Both the position numbers and the translations under genes were made by a program. A model generated the notes under the pieces. That model saw only the letters and a list, made by a program, of their open reading frames with translations. It did no database searches and had not been told where the DNA came from. 64,000 nucleotides of DNA from Aureococcus anophagefferens (taxonomy: Eukaryota; Sar; Pelagophyceae; Pelagomonadales; Pelagomonadaceae), in the NCBI RefSeq assembly GCF_000186865.1, contig NW_008705574.1:320282-384281 (forward strand). Direction: 5' to 3'. Of this stretch, positions 63,282-64,000 are shown one piece after another. The stretch's first letter is position 1. The number at the start of each line of letters is the position of its first letter.

Positions 63282-64000
63282 GGAGGCCGCGGCCGCGGCC
63301 GCGGCCGCGGCGGGCGCCTTCTTGGGCTTCTTGCGGGCCTTCTTCTTCGGCGCGGGGACCGCGGGCGCCTTCTTGGGCCGGCAGACGCCGGCGACGTCGC
63401 AGAGCGTCGGGCGCAGGTCCTCGTCGCGCGCGACGGCGTGCGCGAGGTCGAGCTCGTCGTGGTCGACGACGATCTGCTGGCACAGGTCCGCGAGGCGCCG
63501 CCCCCACAAATTGCCGTGCTGCGTCTGGAGCAGCGCGTCCTCGGGCGGGAACTGGTCGTCCTGGACGATGCCCGGCCCGACGAGCACGTTCGTGCCCCGG
63601 ACGCCCGGCTGGACGCCGTACTCGTGCGTCCACAGGCTCATGTTGCGGCAGACGCCGTCCTGGAGCGCGTCCAGCAGCTCGGCCGCGAGGGGCTCGGGCT
63701 TCGTGCCCGCGTTCGAGATGGTCCCCGCCTCCCGCGCGGCGAGCGTCGCGGCGATGGCGGAGGTGAATTGGTGGGAGACGCCCCCGCAGGCCGCGCACTT
63801 CATGTAGTCGGGCATCGCGGCCGAGCCGACCTCCTCCTCCGTCTGCCGCGGCTGGACCTGGTGGAGCTCCTTCTCCTCGCCGTCCTCCGTGAGCATGGTC
63901 ATCGTCGCCATGACGTCCGCGTTCACGAACTTTTCCTCGCCTCGCCGCTTCGACTCTTCCCCGCGGAGCATGTCCTGAAACACGGCGTCGTCGTCCTGCG
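63276..64000 (-). CDS. Canopy/saposin-like Cys-rich protein, 5' end beyond the window
   Basis: About 240 residues are visible; the frame is still open at the right edge, so the true start lies outside (an internal Met is at 63983). The visible N-terminus is acidic and helical, then a domain with a C-A-A-C pair, a later C-R-N-M, C-Q-Q-I and a final C-D-V-A-G-V-C, the spacing of Canopy/MIR-interacting saposin-like (DUF3456) proteins of the ER. The tail is Lys/Ala-rich with a run of Ala. If the missing part has a signal peptide, an ER chaperone role is likely; that is not seen here. Convergent with the MYND gene. Confidence 0.5.
   Translation of the reverse strand, partial: QDDDAVFQDMLRGEESKRRGEEKFVNADVMATMTMLTEDGEEKELHQVQPRQTEEEVGSAAMPDYMKCAACGGVSHQFTSAIAATLAAREAGTISNAGTKPEPLAAELLDALQDGVCRNMSLWTHEYGVQPGVRGTNVLVGPGIVQDDQFPPEDALLQTQHGNLWGRRLADLCQQIVVDHDELDLAHAVARDEDLRPTLCDVAGVCRPKKAPAVPAPKKKARKKPKKAPAAAAAAAAASA

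Overview
The window is nuclear DNA of a GC-rich, gene-dense, intron-containing unicellular eukaryote, most likely a stramenopile alga. It looks very like the pelagophyte Aureococcus anophagefferens, but I infer this and have not checked it. The grounds are eukaryotic genes (cytosolic uS12/RPS23, RFT1, AAGAB, EAF, GFAT, a Sfi1-like centrin binder), bipartite plastid presequences with an S-A-F or S-S-F cleavage motif on the RimM, ABC-F and PDZ proteins, EGF-rich secreted proteins of the heterokont mastigoneme type, and introner elements with 8-bp target duplications. Genes lie 30-250 bp apart and alternate between divergent and convergent pairs. One assembly gap (N run) sits at 1675-1850.

Layout. 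0-11.4 kb: a membrane protein interrupted by the gap, GFAT, two tyrosinase-like genes (the second with a broken frame), a plastid PDZ protein and a Sfi1-repeat protein. 11.6-25 kb: a basic protein with an introner, plastid RimM, a SAM-domain protein, uS12, an EGF glycoprotein, an alpha/beta hydrolase with an introner, a J-domain/U-box/SAM-like protein and an F-box-like protein with a short introner. 25-35 kb: a 2OG-Fe(II) dioxygenase and a glycosyltransferase sharing a 48-bp intergenic space, a secreted Tudor-like protein, a divergent phosphonate-catabolism pair (phosphonatase-like HAD and 2-AEP transaminase, both with mitochondrial-type presequences), then a poor region with copied 3'-gene tails, a palindrome and a foldback element, and a protein with an introner. 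35-51 kb: two methyltransferase-like proteins, a plastid ABC-F ATPase, a globin, an AT-rich repeat island, a membrane-anchored RidA, an EAF/zinc-knuckle protein, RFT1, a methyltransferase, a WW protein and AAGAB. 51-64 kb: a NACHT-type NTPase with an inserted RelA/SpoT-like domain, a 1770-residue beta-helix receptor-like membrane protein, a TPR/beta-helix protein, a MYND protein with an introner and a partial Canopy-like gene.

The strongest signals are six introner insertions (two families each present twice, plus two singletons) and one possible degenerate relative. Their flanking duplications can be read directly, and removing element plus one duplication restores the reading frame with GT or GC donors. 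The other main signals are the compact eukaryotic phnX/phnW pair and the NACHT + RelA/SpoT-like protein. Exon structures were chosen by hand from frame continuity, so transcript data would decide them. Start codons are the first ATG that gives a sensible N-terminus; several open frames run further upstream only through GTG/TTG/CTG codons.
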